Origin: Humibacter sp049446075
GTDB lineage: Bacteria > Actinomycetota > Actinomycetes > Actinomycetales > Microbacteriaceae
DNA length: 64,000 nt
Reading direction: 5' to 3'
Assembly: GCF_049446075.1 (NCBI RefSeq)
Contig: NZ_JBMSEB010000003.1
Location: 62,001-126,000 of the forward strand
The position numbers and the translations under genes are program-made. Of this stretch, positions 33,189-41,496 are shown one piece after another (within the stretch, counting starts at the first letter, position 1; each line of letters starts with the position of its first letter). The notes below the pieces were generated by a model, which saw only the letters and a program-made list of their open reading frames with translations, was not told where the DNA came from and did no database searches.

Positions 33189-34189
33189 CGGTAGTCGGGA
33201 ACGGTGTTGAGGCCGCCCGTGGCGTCGGCGATCGAGACGATCTCGACGTCGGTGCCTTTCAGCGAAACCATGGAACCCCACTGTTCGGTCTGAGCCGCGT
33301 CGACAGCCGCCATGCCGAGGCGGGTCGCTAGCACTCGGTCGTACGCGCTCGGGACACCGCCGCGTTGGATGTGTCCGATCACGGTTGCACGCGACTCGAT
33401 GCCCGTTCGCTCCTCGATCATGGGGGCGAGGAGTTCGCCGATGCCGCCGAGACGTGGCCGGTTGAAGGCGTCGAGCCCCTTGTGCGAGTGCGCACCCTCC
33501 ATCGTGTCGAGGTGGAAGCCCTCGGAGACCACCACGACGGGCGCCCGGCCACGGTCGCGCACGTGCTCGACCCATTCGCAGATCTGGTCGATGGACTGCG
33601 GCCGCTCCGGGATGAGGATGGCGTGCGCGCCGCCTGCCATGCCGGAGTGCAGAGCTATCCAGCCGACGTGCCTGCCCATCACCTCCACGATCATGCACCG
33701 TTGGTGGGACTCGGCTGTCGTTCGGAGCCTGTCGATCGCCTCGGTGGCGATCTCCACCGCCGTATCGAAGCCGAACGAGTAGTCGGTGGCCGCGAGGTCG
33801 TTGTCGATGGTCTTGGGCACGCCGATCACCTTGAGGCCGCCCTCGTCGACGAGACGACGGGCCGCGGTGAGCGTTCCCTCGCCCCCGATCGCGATGATGG
33901 CGTCGATGTCGTTCTCGTCGAGCATCCGCTGGATTCTCTGCGGCCCCCCGCCGTCGCCCTCGAACGGGTTCGTGCGGCTCGAGCCGAGGATGGTGCCGCC
34001 CTGCCTGGAGAGGCCGCGCACGCTGTGTCTGTCGAGCGGAACGATGTCGGCGTTGACGACGCCGCGCCAGCCGTACCTGAATCCCACGAACTCGTCGCCG
34101 TACACGCGATCGCCCTTGAGCACGGCCCCGCGGATGACCGCGTTCAAGCCGGGACAATCACCGCCCGAGGTGAGGATTCCGATCTTCAT
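33158..34189 (-). CDS. pfkA: 6-phosphofructokinase
   Basis: 343 residues. Phosphorylates fructose 6-phosphate in glycolysis. The start MKIGILTSGGDCPGLN is clear; GAAGAGG lies before the ATG at 34189. GGEGT has Gly at the position that is Asp in PPi-dependent enzymes, which favours ATP use, while PKTIDND has Lys where ATP enzymes of the E. coli type have Gly. VMGRHVGW and the catalytic Asp of TIDND are intact. This mix is known in actinobacterial ATP-PFKs. Convergent and overlapping with ptrB. Confidence 0.93.
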   Translation of the reverse strand: MKIGILTSGGDCPGLNAVIRGAVLKGDRVYGDEFVGFRYGWRGVVNADIVPLDRHSVRGLSRQGGTILGSSRTNPFEGDGGGPQRIQRMLDENDIDAIIAIGGEGTLTAARRLVDEGGLKVIGVPKTIDNDLAATDYSFGFDTAVEIATEAIDRLRTTAESHQRCMIVEVMGRHVGWIALHSGMAGGAHAILIPERPQSIDQICEWVEHVRDRGRAPVVVVSEGFHLDTMEGAHSHKGLDAFNRPRLGGIGELLAPMIEERTGIESRATVIGHIQRGGVPSAYDRVLATRLGMAAVDAAQTEQWGSMVSLKGTDVEIVSIADATGGLNTVPDYRYDEAALLFG

Positions 34190-34278
34190 CTGTGCGCCTC
34201 TTCCAGGTATGCATCGATACGTCAACGATCATGCCTGAGGCGGTCTGCCTGCTCCAAAACGGCCGGTCCCCGGCGGTC

Positions 34279-34929
34279 TCATGTGTTCGGCCCTTTGAGA
34301 ACGCGCTCCAGTTTCGAGGAGCTCTTGGAAGGTGCACCCCCAGCCTCGACCACCACGGCCTCAAGCCCGTCCAGCAGCTCGTTGCGCGCCCGACGGCTGT
34401 CGGGCGCAGCTGCAGACAGCTCGATCTCCCACTCGCGCCATTCCTGCCTGGCGCCCGTCAGCAGACTCTCCCCCGTCACGTGGTCGTCGCAGTACTCGGC
34501 GACCGGGTAACCCGCGGCATCCAACAGACGACGAACCACCCGATGGTTGCGCACGCGCGCTACCGGTACGAGCTCTCGGTCGCCTACCACCTCGCGCACC
34601 TCGTCCCTGACCCAGTCGGGAACGGATGCTCGCGCTGCCGCTTCGGACTCCTCACCGAGCGACCAGTGCTGCTCCGTGCGGCCCTCGTCGGCCTCGCGCT
34701 TGATGTGCCAGCCCGCGTCCGGCCCACCCTCGCGCCTGCGCAGTGCGACGCGTGCCCTGGCCAGCGCCAGGTCGGGCGTGTCGTAGTAGACGGCGTCCAA
34801 CTCACGCACCTCCGGCACCTCGATGACCGCGATCGGCCCGACGCCGACGAAGGCCGGCTCGCCCGCGCCATCGCTCACGTCGTATTTGCGCTCGATCTCG
34901 ATCGTCGATGTTCCGTGCTGCTTGCTCAT
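34279..34929 (-). CDS. CYTH domain protein
   Basis: 216 residues. The CYTH (triphosphate tunnel metalloenzyme) fold is marked by EIERKYDV near residue 11, RVALRRREGG, GWHIKREAD and EIELS strands. Members include inorganic triphosphatases and adenylate cyclase CyaB; the short single domain favours a triphosphatase-like role, but activity is unknown. GGGAAG lies before the ATG. Between pfkA and a divergent acidic protein gene. Confidence 0.87.
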   Translation of the reverse strand: MSKQHGTSTIEIERKYDVSDGAGEPAFVGVGPIAVIEVPEVRELDAVYYDTPDLALARARVALRRREGGPDAGWHIKREADEGRTEQHWSLGEESEAAARASVPDWVRDEVREVVGDRELVPVARVRNHRVVRRLLDAAGYPVAEYCDDHVTGESLLTGARQEWREWEIELSAAAPDSRRARNELLDGLEAVVVEAGGAPSKSSSKLERVLKGPNT

Positions 34930-35004
34930 CTTCCCAGTCTTGCGCAGCTGTCAAGCGCCGTTGACCTCCACCGGGGCCCCTCGCGACCCACGAGCGGGCG
35001 GGGC

Positions 35005-35010
35005 TACCCT
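35005..35010 (+). promoter_or_regulatory. Leaderless -10, acidic protein gene
   Basis: TACCCT, six bases before the ATG at 35017. Confidence 0.4.
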
Positions 35011-35016
35011 GGCTGC

Positions 35017-35232
35017 ATGACTGAGCACGCCAATGCAGTTCCTGCCGATTCCGATCCGGAGTACGACGAGTTCGCGGCCGCTCAGGAGGGCGACTACGAA
35101 CCAGAGATCAACGAGGAAGCCGTCCTCGCCGACGAAGACGAACGTCCGATCGACATCGAGGCCGACGAAGGCTACCCCGATGAAGAACGCGTGGTCGTGT
35201 TCGACGACGAGCTCGACGAGGACGACGTCTGA
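35017..35232 (+). CDS. Small acidic hypothetical protein
   Basis: 71 residues, about 30 of them Asp or Glu and almost none Lys. No hydrophobic segment; probably unstructured. The -10 spacing supports this start. It converges on an SNF2 helicase gene, 12 bases away. I do not recognise it; such acidic proteins can act as partners of basic proteins, which is speculation here. Confidence 0.6.
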   Translation: MTEHANAVPADSDPEYDEFAAAQEGDYEPEINEEAVLADEDERPIDIEADEGYPDEERVVVFDDELDEDDV

Positions 35233-35244
35233 GGTCTTCGTCGA

Positions 35245-37398
35245 CTACAGCGCGTCGCGCAGCAGCGAGATGAGTGCGTCCAACTGCACCGAGTCGGCCG
35301 ATCCGGGTTCGACGTCGACGCCGTCGAGCGCGCGCAGGGCAAGCGACTGTTTCGAGTCGATGAGCTCGGCGATCTTGGAATCGATGGTCTGAGCGGCGAT
35401 GATGCGCCAGGCGGTCACCGGTTCCTCCTGCCCGATGCGGTGCACCCTGTCGATGGCCTGCGTCTGCTCGGCCGCTGTCCAGCTGAGCTCGGCCAGCACG
35501 ACGTTGGATGCCGCCTGCAGGTTGAGCCCGACACCGGCGGCGGTGAGTGAGCAGACCGCTACAGACACGCCCGGGTCGCTGTTGAAGGCGTCGATCTCGC
35601 GCTGTCTGGTCAGTGTGGTCTGATCGCCTCGGATCGAGACGCTGCGCAGTTCTCTTGCGGCGAAAGCCTCTTCTGCCTGGTCCATCACGTCGATGTGCTT
35701 GGCGAAGAACACCACCTTGCCAACGGATCGAGCGAGCTGGGCCGCGTAGTCCGCTGCAAGTGCCGCCTTGGCCTGGCCGATCTTGCGAACCATGGTGAAG
35801 ACGTTCTCGCCCGTCTTCTGACCCTTCGACTCCTCGAGCTCAGCATGCGCGACCATGCGGATGAGATGCTCACGGCGCTCGTCCTCGTCGCTCGAGACGG
35901 ATTCGCCGACGCCCGCCGCCTGAGCGCGACGGTAGCGCTGCACCAGTCGCGACGACAGTTCTCGCTCGGCTTCCTTGATGGACCTGCCGAGTTCGTCGTC
36001 GAGCTCAACCGGCAGGTCGACCACGCGGCGGGAGGGAAGGTCTGCTGCGACGTCGATCTTCTTGCGTCGCACGATGCCCATGTCGATGACCGCTTCTCGC
36101 GCCGCTGTGTAGAAGCCGGGATCGGCGGGAGTGAGCTCGGTCTCGTCGAGTCTCTCCATGAGCTCCGCCGTCGGCTTGGTTCCATCGATCCAGCCGAGGA
36201 ACTGCCAGATCGCCCTGAAGTCGTCGATGTCGTTGATCAGCGGCGTTCCGGTGAGCGCGACCATCAGCGGGTCGGAGACGGTGTGGCGGATGGCGTCGGC
36301 GAGCCCGAGCACGTAGCGAGAGCGCTGCGAGTGCAGGTTCTTGATGAAGTGCGCCTCGTCGACCACCATGCCGCGGAAGCCGAGTTCCGACAGCCATGCC
36401 AGGTGCCGGTCGAGAACCTCGTAGTTGACGATGACGACGTCCGCGAATGCATCCAGGCCCTCTCCGTCGCCGTGGATGACCGTCGCTCGCCGCTGAGGAG
36501 TCCACAGCTCGACCTCGCGCGCCCAGTTCATCTTCACCACGTTGGGCACGACGGCCAGCAGCGGATACGCACCGGCGACGGATGCCGCGAGCACCGACTG
36601 CGCCGTCTTGCCGAGCCCGGGCTCGTCGGCGAGCAGGAAGCTGCGATGCCCCTGCCGCACCGACTCCACGAACCGCGCCTGGTGCTTCATGAGCTCCATG
36701 CCGGACGGAGAGTACCTGTCGATCTTGGGGGCTTGGGGAAGCTCCATGCTGGCTGCCTGTCCCCCTGACCCGTACTCGAACGACTTGAAAAGCGGGCCGA
36801 GCAGTTCCCAGGAATCAAGGCGCCGGCGCGGGGCGGGTGCGGAGTGGCTCGCGAGCGCGAAGTCGGGGGCGAGGAATGGGTTGGAGAGTTGCCTGGCACG
36901 CACCGACTGCGGAATCACCTGCTTCTGCGCCAGCTCGGGCGACAGCAGCACCTCCTGCTTCGGCTTGGGCGCCTCGGTGGTGATGATGAGGTCGTCGGGC
37001 TCGAGCTCGACGCCGGACTCCAGCAGCCAGTCTCTGCGCATCTTCTGGGCGGCCGGGCTGGGCGGCGCTGACGACTCGAGCAGGGCGATGAGCGAAGTGT
37101 CGCGGGCGGCGGTCTTGGCGAGGATCGTTGCGATTCCGTCGAGTCGCTTGAGCTGCTCTGCCCTCGCGGCATCGTTGAGATCGGGATCCGTCTTGGCCCT
37201 TGCGCGTTCCTCGCGCATGAGCAGTGCGATCACCTGGAACTTGGTGCGGTTGGTCGGTCCGAGCTTCTTGCCCGTCACGGCCTTCGACTCGACCTCGCGC
37301 ACGCGGCGCGCGAGCACGGGGATGAGCCCGTCGTTGTTCGAATGACGAGACCCGGAACGGCGGGATGCCTGAGCGGTGCGATCGCCGGTGTGCGGCAT
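35245..37398 (-). CDS. SNF2-family DEAD/DEAH ATPase
   Basis: 717 residues, SNF2/Rad54-like double-stranded DNA translocase. The N-terminal ~240 residues include a DnaJ-like region with no clear domain. The ATPase follows: Walker A LLADEPGLGKTAQ, Walker B VVDEAHFIKN, motif III ALTGTPLIND, and the C-terminal lobe with QAIDRVHRIGQEE. It lacks the zinc fingers of bacterial RapA/HelZ relatives. Role probably in DNA repair or chromatin-like remodelling. AGGAGG before the ATG; a -10-like TAAAAT at 37614-37609 would give a leader of about 200 bases. No partner genes adjoin it. Confidence 0.88.
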   Translation of the reverse strand: MPHTGDRTAQASRRSGSRHSNNDGLIPVLARRVREVESKAVTGKKLGPTNRTKFQVIALLMREERARAKTDPDLNDAARAEQLKRLDGIATILAKTAARDTSLIALLESSAPPSPAAQKMRRDWLLESGVELEPDDLIITTEAPKPKQEVLLSPELAQKQVIPQSVRARQLSNPFLAPDFALASHSAPAPRRRLDSWELLGPLFKSFEYGSGGQAASMELPQAPKIDRYSPSGMELMKHQARFVESVRQGHRSFLLADEPGLGKTAQSVLAASVAGAYPLLAVVPNVVKMNWAREVELWTPQRRATVIHGDGEGLDAFADVVIVNYEVLDRHLAWLSELGFRGMVVDEAHFIKNLHSQRSRYVLGLADAIRHTVSDPLMVALTGTPLINDIDDFRAIWQFLGWIDGTKPTAELMERLDETELTPADPGFYTAAREAVIDMGIVRRKKIDVAADLPSRRVVDLPVELDDELGRSIKEAERELSSRLVQRYRRAQAAGVGESVSSDEDERREHLIRMVAHAELEESKGQKTGENVFTMVRKIGQAKAALAADYAAQLARSVGKVVFFAKHIDVMDQAEEAFAARELRSVSIRGDQTTLTRQREIDAFNSDPGVSVAVCSLTAAGVGLNLQAASNVVLAELSWTAAEQTQAIDRVHRIGQEEPVTAWRIIAAQTIDSKIAELIDSKQSLALRALDGVDVEPGSADSVQLDALISLLRDAL

Positions 37399-37416
37399 GA
37401 TCCTCCTGTGCGTGAG

Positions 37417-37436
37417 GGCCCGCGCAGATGCGGGCC
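37417..37436 (-). promoter_or_regulatory. Hairpin in the SNF2 leader region
   Basis: GGCCCGC-N6-GCGGGCC, perfect 7 bp, 19 bases upstream of the helicase start. The 281-base gap 37399-37679 otherwise shows only the -10-like hexamer at 37609-37614 and no gene. Confidence 0.4.
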
Positions 37437-37679
37437 GCTCCTGGTGGGGCGGCGGGGTGGCGGCGCTTCCGCCCGCATGCGTCCGGTCACGTCGTGAGAC
37501 GCCATGATGACGAGACCGATGCGGGGGGCAATCGTTGAAGCCCGATGGTCGCCTGCGATGCAGCCGACGAGACGTGTCCGGCGGATGCCAGAACCCCGAC
37601 GGTGCCCCATTTTACGGCACTTCGGCTGCTTGCGTGACCATAGAACCACGCGGGCGCGTCGAGTGTGTTGTCGAATGCC

Positions 37680-38027
37680 TCAGCCGGCTCCGTGCAAGGC
37701 GTCCAGCAGGACCACTGCTTGATTGTGCTGCTCGTCGTGCGCGCTGTACAGCAGGGTCACCTTGCCGGCGGCACCCTTGTCTCTCAGAGCCTCAACGGCC
37801 GGGTTGCCGTGCAGCTCGGCGAGGTAGCGAACGCGGAACTCGTCGAACTTCGCCGGGTCGTGTCCGAACCACTTGCGCAGGTCGGTGCTGGGTGCGACAT
37901 CCTTGTTCCACTCGTCGAGCCGCGCTTGCTCCTTGCTCAGTCCCCTCGGCCACAGCCGGTCGACGAGCACCCGGTATCCGTCATCGGGCGAAGGTGCTTC
38001 GTAGGCACGCTTGATCGCGAAAGGCAT
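37680..38027 (-). CDS. DUF488/YeaO family protein
   Basis: 115 residues. Typical YeaO sequence: GYRVLVDRLWPRGLSKEQARLDEWNKDVAPS and LRKWFGHDPAKFDEFRVRY, closing with VTLLYSAHDEQHNQAVVL. Function of the family is not established; it is small and soluble. The ATG lies one base after the stop of the upstream membrane gene, so they form an operon. Confidence 0.85.
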   Translation of the reverse strand: MPFAIKRAYEAPSPDDGYRVLVDRLWPRGLSKEQARLDEWNKDVAPSTDLRKWFGHDPAKFDEFRVRYLAELHGNPAVEALRDKGAAGKVTLLYSAHDEQHNQAVVLLDALHGAG

Positions 38028-38028
38028 G

Positions 38029-38421
38029 TCACTTCCTTCCCGATCCGCCGGCCTTTCCGCCGTAGCGGCCGGCCGGACCCTGCCTGCCCTCTTCGGCCGG
38101 CACCTTGATGCCGATGCCCGCGGCGATGAACACGACGGCCCCGGCCAGGTGTAGGAGCCTGAGCCACAGGTCTGGGATGGGGAGCGGCCACACGGGGTTG
38201 AACACGACGGCTATCGGCACGAGCCCGATGAGCCACCAGTACGCCTTCGCCTGCACGGCGAACACGCACATGATGAGCGCGAGGATGGCCACCGCGAAGA
38301 GCACCCAGACATACCAGGAGCCCCCGATCAGAGCAAGCGCGGCGATCAGGACGATAGCGCCGAGCAGCCCGGGCAGCAGGGCGAGGCGGGCGAGGGTGGG
38401 TGCTGAGCCAGGTCGGGACAT
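38029..38421 (-). CDS. Hypothetical four-helix membrane protein
   Basis: 130 residues with four hydrophobic segments (about 14-32, 38-62, 68-82 and 88-106) and a basic, glycine-rich tail ending GRYGGKAGGSGRK. Not recognised. ATG at 38421 preceded at eight bases by TAGGCT, a near-leaderless arrangement. The frame continues upstream without support. It leads into the YeaO-family gene. Confidence 0.7.
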   Translation of the reverse strand: MSRPGSAPTLARLALLPGLLGAIVLIAALALIGGSWYVWVLFAVAILALIMCVFAVQAKAYWWLIGLVPIAVVFNPVWPLPIPDLWLRLLHLAGAVVFIAAGIGIKVPAEEGRQGPAGRYGGKAGGSGRK

Positions 38422-38473
38422 CGTGGCAGAGCCTACCCGCATGCTCCGGCGCGGTCGTGCCACGCCGGACGGT

Positions 38474-38866
38474 TCAGCAGTGGCCCTTGCGCAGCAGGAA
38501 GCCGAACCGCTCGCCCGCATCCACCGCGACGACGACGCTGCACTCGGTCAGCAGCGCGCCGAACGTGTCTCCCGGTACCGGGAGCATGGTGAAGCGGCGA
38601 CCTTCTGCGTCTGCCGCGAGTCCGGCGACCGCGAACGCGACATCGCTGAGCTCGTCGTCGCTCTCGATGACGATGGGAGCGTCCGGGTCGAGCGGGGTCA
38701 CGTCCAGCATGGCTGCCGCCACCGCTTCCACGGATTCGGGAGGCAGTCGGATGCCGTCGGGAGCGTGATGCTCCGGGCTCACGATCGCGATCCACGCTCC
38801 GCTGGGTGCCTCGTCGAGGGCGTGCAAAAGCGCACCGGACATCAAGGGGGACAGATTTTTGAGCAC
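38474..38866 (-). CDS. RbsD/FucU-like sugar mutarotase domain protein
   Basis: 130 residues. The start LKNLSPLMSGALLHAL and the end FGFLLRKGHC match the RbsD/FucU fold, which interconverts sugar anomers. The central part is more diverged: the expected HGD near the N-terminus is replaced by PSGAW, and so activity is uncertain. GTG at 38866 with AAGGAGG seven bases upstream (38874-38880). A -10-like TACACT lies at 38947-38942. Divergent from csoR-like, with a hairpin AACGCC/GGCGTT at 38900-38918 in the leader. Confidence 0.6.
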   Translation of the reverse strand: MLKNLSPLMSGALLHALDEAPSGAWIAIVSPEHHAPDGIRLPPESVEAVAAAMLDVTPLDPDAPIVIESDDELSDVAFAVAGLAADAEGRRFTMLPVPGDTFGALLTECSVVVAVDAGERFGFLLRKGHC

Positions 38867-38973
38867 GCGGGTACCTCCTTGCGCCTTTCGGGTCGGCGCA
38901 ACGCCTTCGGGTGGCGTTTCGGGTCCTGAGGATCCGCCGCCAGTGTAAGAAGGCCCGGGCGGGCCACGACAGT

Positions 38974-38986
38974 CCCCTGTTCGGGG
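38974..38986. promoter_or_regulatory. G-tract inverted repeat in the RbsD/CsoR-like divergent region
   Basis: CCCC-TGTTC-GGGG, with GGCCC-gggc-GGGCC nearby at 38952-38965. CsoR-type repressors favour G-tract dyads, so this could be an operator of the repressor at 39050. Confidence 0.3.
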
Positions 38987-39037
38987 CCGACGACGGCGCG
39001 TGAGATCGACCCCCGCCCGAAATTCCCGCGCACCGCC

Positions 39038-39043
39038 TAGCCT
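39038..39043 (+). promoter_or_regulatory. Leaderless -10, CsoR-like gene
   Basis: TAGCCT, six bases before the GTG at 39050. Confidence 0.45.
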
Positions 39044-39049
39044 GGGACC

Positions 39050-39328
39050 GTGATCGACGACATCAAGAAGCGGGCCCTGCACCGTGCGCGCATCCTCACG
39101 GGCCAGCTGCGCGGGCTCGAGAAGATGATCGAGAACGAGGACTATTGCGTCGACATCCTGACCCAGTCCCTTGCCATCCAAAAGTCGCTCGGCTCGTTGA
39201 ACAAGCTGCTCGTCGAGAACCATCTGCGAACGCATGTCGCCGAGCAGTTCGAGGCCGGCGGCGACGAGCGCGAGCGCGCGGTGGAGGAACTGCTCAGGGT
39301 GTTCGAGCTCTCCAACAACCGGGGCTGA
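39050..39328 (+). CDS. CsoR/RcnR family (DUF156) transcriptional repressor
   Basis: 92 residues, all-helical tetrameric repressor family. The first ligand is Cys 33 in YCVDILTQ. The second is His 58 in VENHLRTHVAEQ. The position that is Cys in copper-sensing CsoR is His 62, giving a Cys-His-His set as in RcnR (Ni/Co), without RcnR's N-terminal His (residues 2-4 are Ile-Asp-Asp). Copper, nickel/cobalt or formaldehyde sensing cannot be decided from this. GTG start, probably leaderless; followed by a macro-domain gene. Confidence 0.88.
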   Translation: MIDDIKKRALHRARILTGQLRGLEKMIENEDYCVDILTQSLAIQKSLGSLNKLLVENHLRTHVAEQFEAGGDERERAVEELLRVFELSNNRG

Positions 39329-39330
39329 CC

Positions 39331-39900
39331 TTGGCGCGAGACGACGCCCCGGCATTTCGCACGGTGAACGGCGTGCGATTCGAGACCGTGCTCGGTGACA
39401 TCACTCAGCAGCGCGTCGACGCCGTCGTCAATGCTGCGAACTCCTCGTTGCTCGGCGGTGGCGGCGTCGACGGCGCAATCCACCGGGCGGGTGGGCCGGA
39501 CATCCTCGCCGAGAGCCGCCAGTTGCGGAGTACCCGGTATCCGGACGGACTGCCGACGGGTGATGCGGTGAGCACGACAGCAGGTCGCCTTCCGGCGAGG
39601 TACGTCATCCACACGGTGGGGCCGGTGTGGTCGCAACGCGAGGACCGAACACCGCTGCTGCAGAGCGCGTACGCGAGATCACTCGAGGTCGCGGGTGAGC
39701 TGGGGGTGGCATCCGTCGCCTTCCCTGCTGTTTCAGCCGGGGTCTACGGCTGGCCGATGCAGGGCGCCGCAAGCGTCGCTGTGAGCACGGCCGTGACACG
39801 TGCGCCCACGATCGATCGACTCGAACTCGTGCGCTTCGTGCTGTTCTCGCCTGAGGCGCTTACCGCGTTCACCCGCGCACTCGAAACCGCCGCGGACTGA
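39331..39900 (+). CDS. Macro domain protein (ADP-ribose binding, YmdB-like)
   Basis: About 189 residues. The macro domain is clear: FETVLGDITQQRVDAVVNAANSS in outline, LGGGGVDGAIHRAGG and FPAVSAGVYGWPMQGAASVA. YmdB-type proteins remove acetyl or ADP-ribose groups from O-acetyl-ADP-ribose or targets. The start is unsure: TTG at 39331, two bases after the repressor's stop, or an inner GTG at 39364. Close spacing suggests co-transcription with the CsoR-like gene, an uncommon pairing. Confidence 0.85.
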   Translation: MARDDAPAFRTVNGVRFETVLGDITQQRVDAVVNAANSSLLGGGGVDGAIHRAGGPDILAESRQLRSTRYPDGLPTGDAVSTTAGRLPARYVIHTVGPVWSQREDRTPLLQSAYARSLEVAGELGVASVAFPAVSAGVYGWPMQGAASVAVSTAVTRAPTIDRLELVRFVLFSPEALTAFTRALETAAD

Positions 39901-39933
39901 CCAGGCACTGCCCGCCCGCATGCGACGCCTGAG

Positions 39934-40518
39934 CTACCTGCGGTGCCGCAGGTGCTCGCGCGGAAGCAGAATGGGCCGGCTGGTCGGGGGCACCCTGTGA
40001 AGGGTCTCGAGTGCTCCGCGCAGTTCGGAGGCCCAGACCTCGTAGCCGTTCTCGTTGAGGTGCAGGGAGTCGTCGGAGAACTGGGGGTCGATCGCGCCGT
40101 CCTCACCTGCCAATGCGGGCCACAGGTCGAGGTACTGCGCCCTGACGGTCGAGGCGAACTGCCACAAGTGGCGGTTGACGTCTTTGATCGTCTCCGCGTA
40201 CGCGGCTTCGCGCGGCATGACGGATTGCACCAGAAGCTGAGAGTCGGGAAGCTCTCTGCGTAGCGACACCAGGATCATCTCGATGTTGCGAACGATGTGC
40301 TCGGCGGAACGACGCCAGGCGAGGTCGTTGGTGCCGATCAGGAGCACCACCGTGTCTGGCTGCAAAGCGATGATGTCGTCGAGTCGGGCGAGAACGGCAT
40401 CCGTTGTGTCGCCTGCAACGCCGAGGTTTCGCGACCGCTCGTCGGGGAACCACTCGTCCCAGCGACCGCCTGCCGTGATGCTGTCTCCCACGAAGACGGT
40501 CGACACCTCGTCAGACAT
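39934..40518 (-). CDS. SGNH/GDSL hydrolase
   Basis: 194 residues, soluble esterase or acetylhydrolase. Block I VFVGDSITAGG with the nucleophile Ser 13 area, block II NLGVAGDTT, block III IGTNDLAW, block V SDDSLHLNENGY with the Asp/His pair. Platelet-activating-factor acetylhydrolase-like members look like this. Ribosome binding site GAAGGAG before the ATG. No signal peptide. Substrate unknown. Confidence 0.9.
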   Translation of the reverse strand: MSDEVSTVFVGDSITAGGRWDEWFPDERSRNLGVAGDTTDAVLARLDDIIALQPDTVVLLIGTNDLAWRRSAEHIVRNIEMILVSLRRELPDSQLLVQSVMPREAAYAETIKDVNRHLWQFASTVRAQYLDLWPALAGEDGAIDPQFSDDSLHLNENGYEVWASELRGALETLHRVPPTSRPILLPREHLRHRR

Positions 40519-40635
40519 GTCGCTCCTTCCGCCGCGGAACTCCTATCATCGCCCGTTACGGCGGCGACGCGCGACCACTTGACTAATGGTCGGAGAACAG
40601 TCAGCAACCGAGGACTGAATCGACGCCGTCGAAGG

Positions 40636-41496
40636 TCAGCGCATGCTCTTGGTGTGCCAGACGGTCTTCGTCTCGACGAATGCCGAAATCCGGTCGAGCG
40701 AACGAACGTCGAGCTCGCCGCCCGCCGGGGCAAGCACGCGCTTCAGCGTCTCGGCGGCGGAGATCTGCAGATCGACCCAGTCGAGGGTCTCGCCACCCGT
40801 GAGATCGAGCGCGTTCACGTCGGAATGCGACGCCAGCCAAGGCGCGATCTCGGCGGGCGAGCCCGTGAGCACGTTGACGACACCACCGGGGACGTCGCTC
40901 GTCGCGAGCACCTCGGCGAGCGAGATGGCCGACAGCGGATGCCTCTCGTCGGCGACCACGACGACGACGTTGCCCGTCACGATCGCCGGCGCAACGACGG
41001 CGACCAGCCCGAGCAGCGAGGATCCGCCCTGCGGCGCGATGGCCGCGACGACTCCGGTCGGCTCGGGCACGGAGATGTTGAAGTACGGTCCGGCAACCGG
41101 GTTCGCGTTGCCAGTGACCTGCGCGTATTTGTCTGCCCAGCCCGCATACCAGACCCACGCGTCAATGGCCTCGTCGACCTGCGCAGCGGCATCCTCGCCC
41201 GAGAGGCCCTCGGATGCCCGCACCTCCTCGACGAACTGCGCGCGTCTGCCCTCCAGCAGCTCGGCCACACGGTAGAGCACCTGTCCGCGGTTGTACGCCG
41301 TCACGCCCGACCATCCCGCCACAGCCTTGCGTGCGGCGACGACCGCGTTGCGCGCGTCTTTGCGGGATGCCTTTGCCGCATTGGCGAGGAATCCGCCGTC
41401 AGCTGCGACCACCTCGTAGGTACGGCCCGATTCGCTGCGCGGGAACGCTCCACCGATGAACAGCTTGTACGTCTTGGGTACTGCCAAGCGGCTCAT
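40636..41496 (-). CDS. Half-length aldehyde dehydrogenase-like protein
   Basis: 286 residues, only the N-terminal coenzyme-binding part of an aldehyde dehydrogenase. YKLFIGGAFPRSESGRTYEV starts it, IAPQGGSSLLGLVAVVAP stands where APWNFP is usual, and the chain ends in WHTKSMR before the region of the catalytic Cys. So it should not oxidise aldehydes alone. It overlaps the full aldehyde dehydrogenase by ATGA, so they are made together. A similar deoC-ALDH-ALDH arrangement exists in other actinobacteria. A structural partner role is inference. A 726-residue frame upstream is a shadow. Confidence 0.85.
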   Translation of the reverse strand: MSRLAVPKTYKLFIGGAFPRSESGRTYEVVAADGGFLANAAKASRKDARNAVVAARKAVAGWSGVTAYNRGQVLYRVAELLEGRRAQFVEEVRASEGLSGEDAAAQVDEAIDAWVWYAGWADKYAQVTGNANPVAGPYFNISVPEPTGVVAAIAPQGGSSLLGLVAVVAPAIVTGNVVVVVADERHPLSAISLAEVLATSDVPGGVVNVLTGSPAEIAPWLASHSDVNALDLTGGETLDWVDLQISAAETLKRVLAPAGGELDVRSLDRISAFVETKTVWHTKSMR

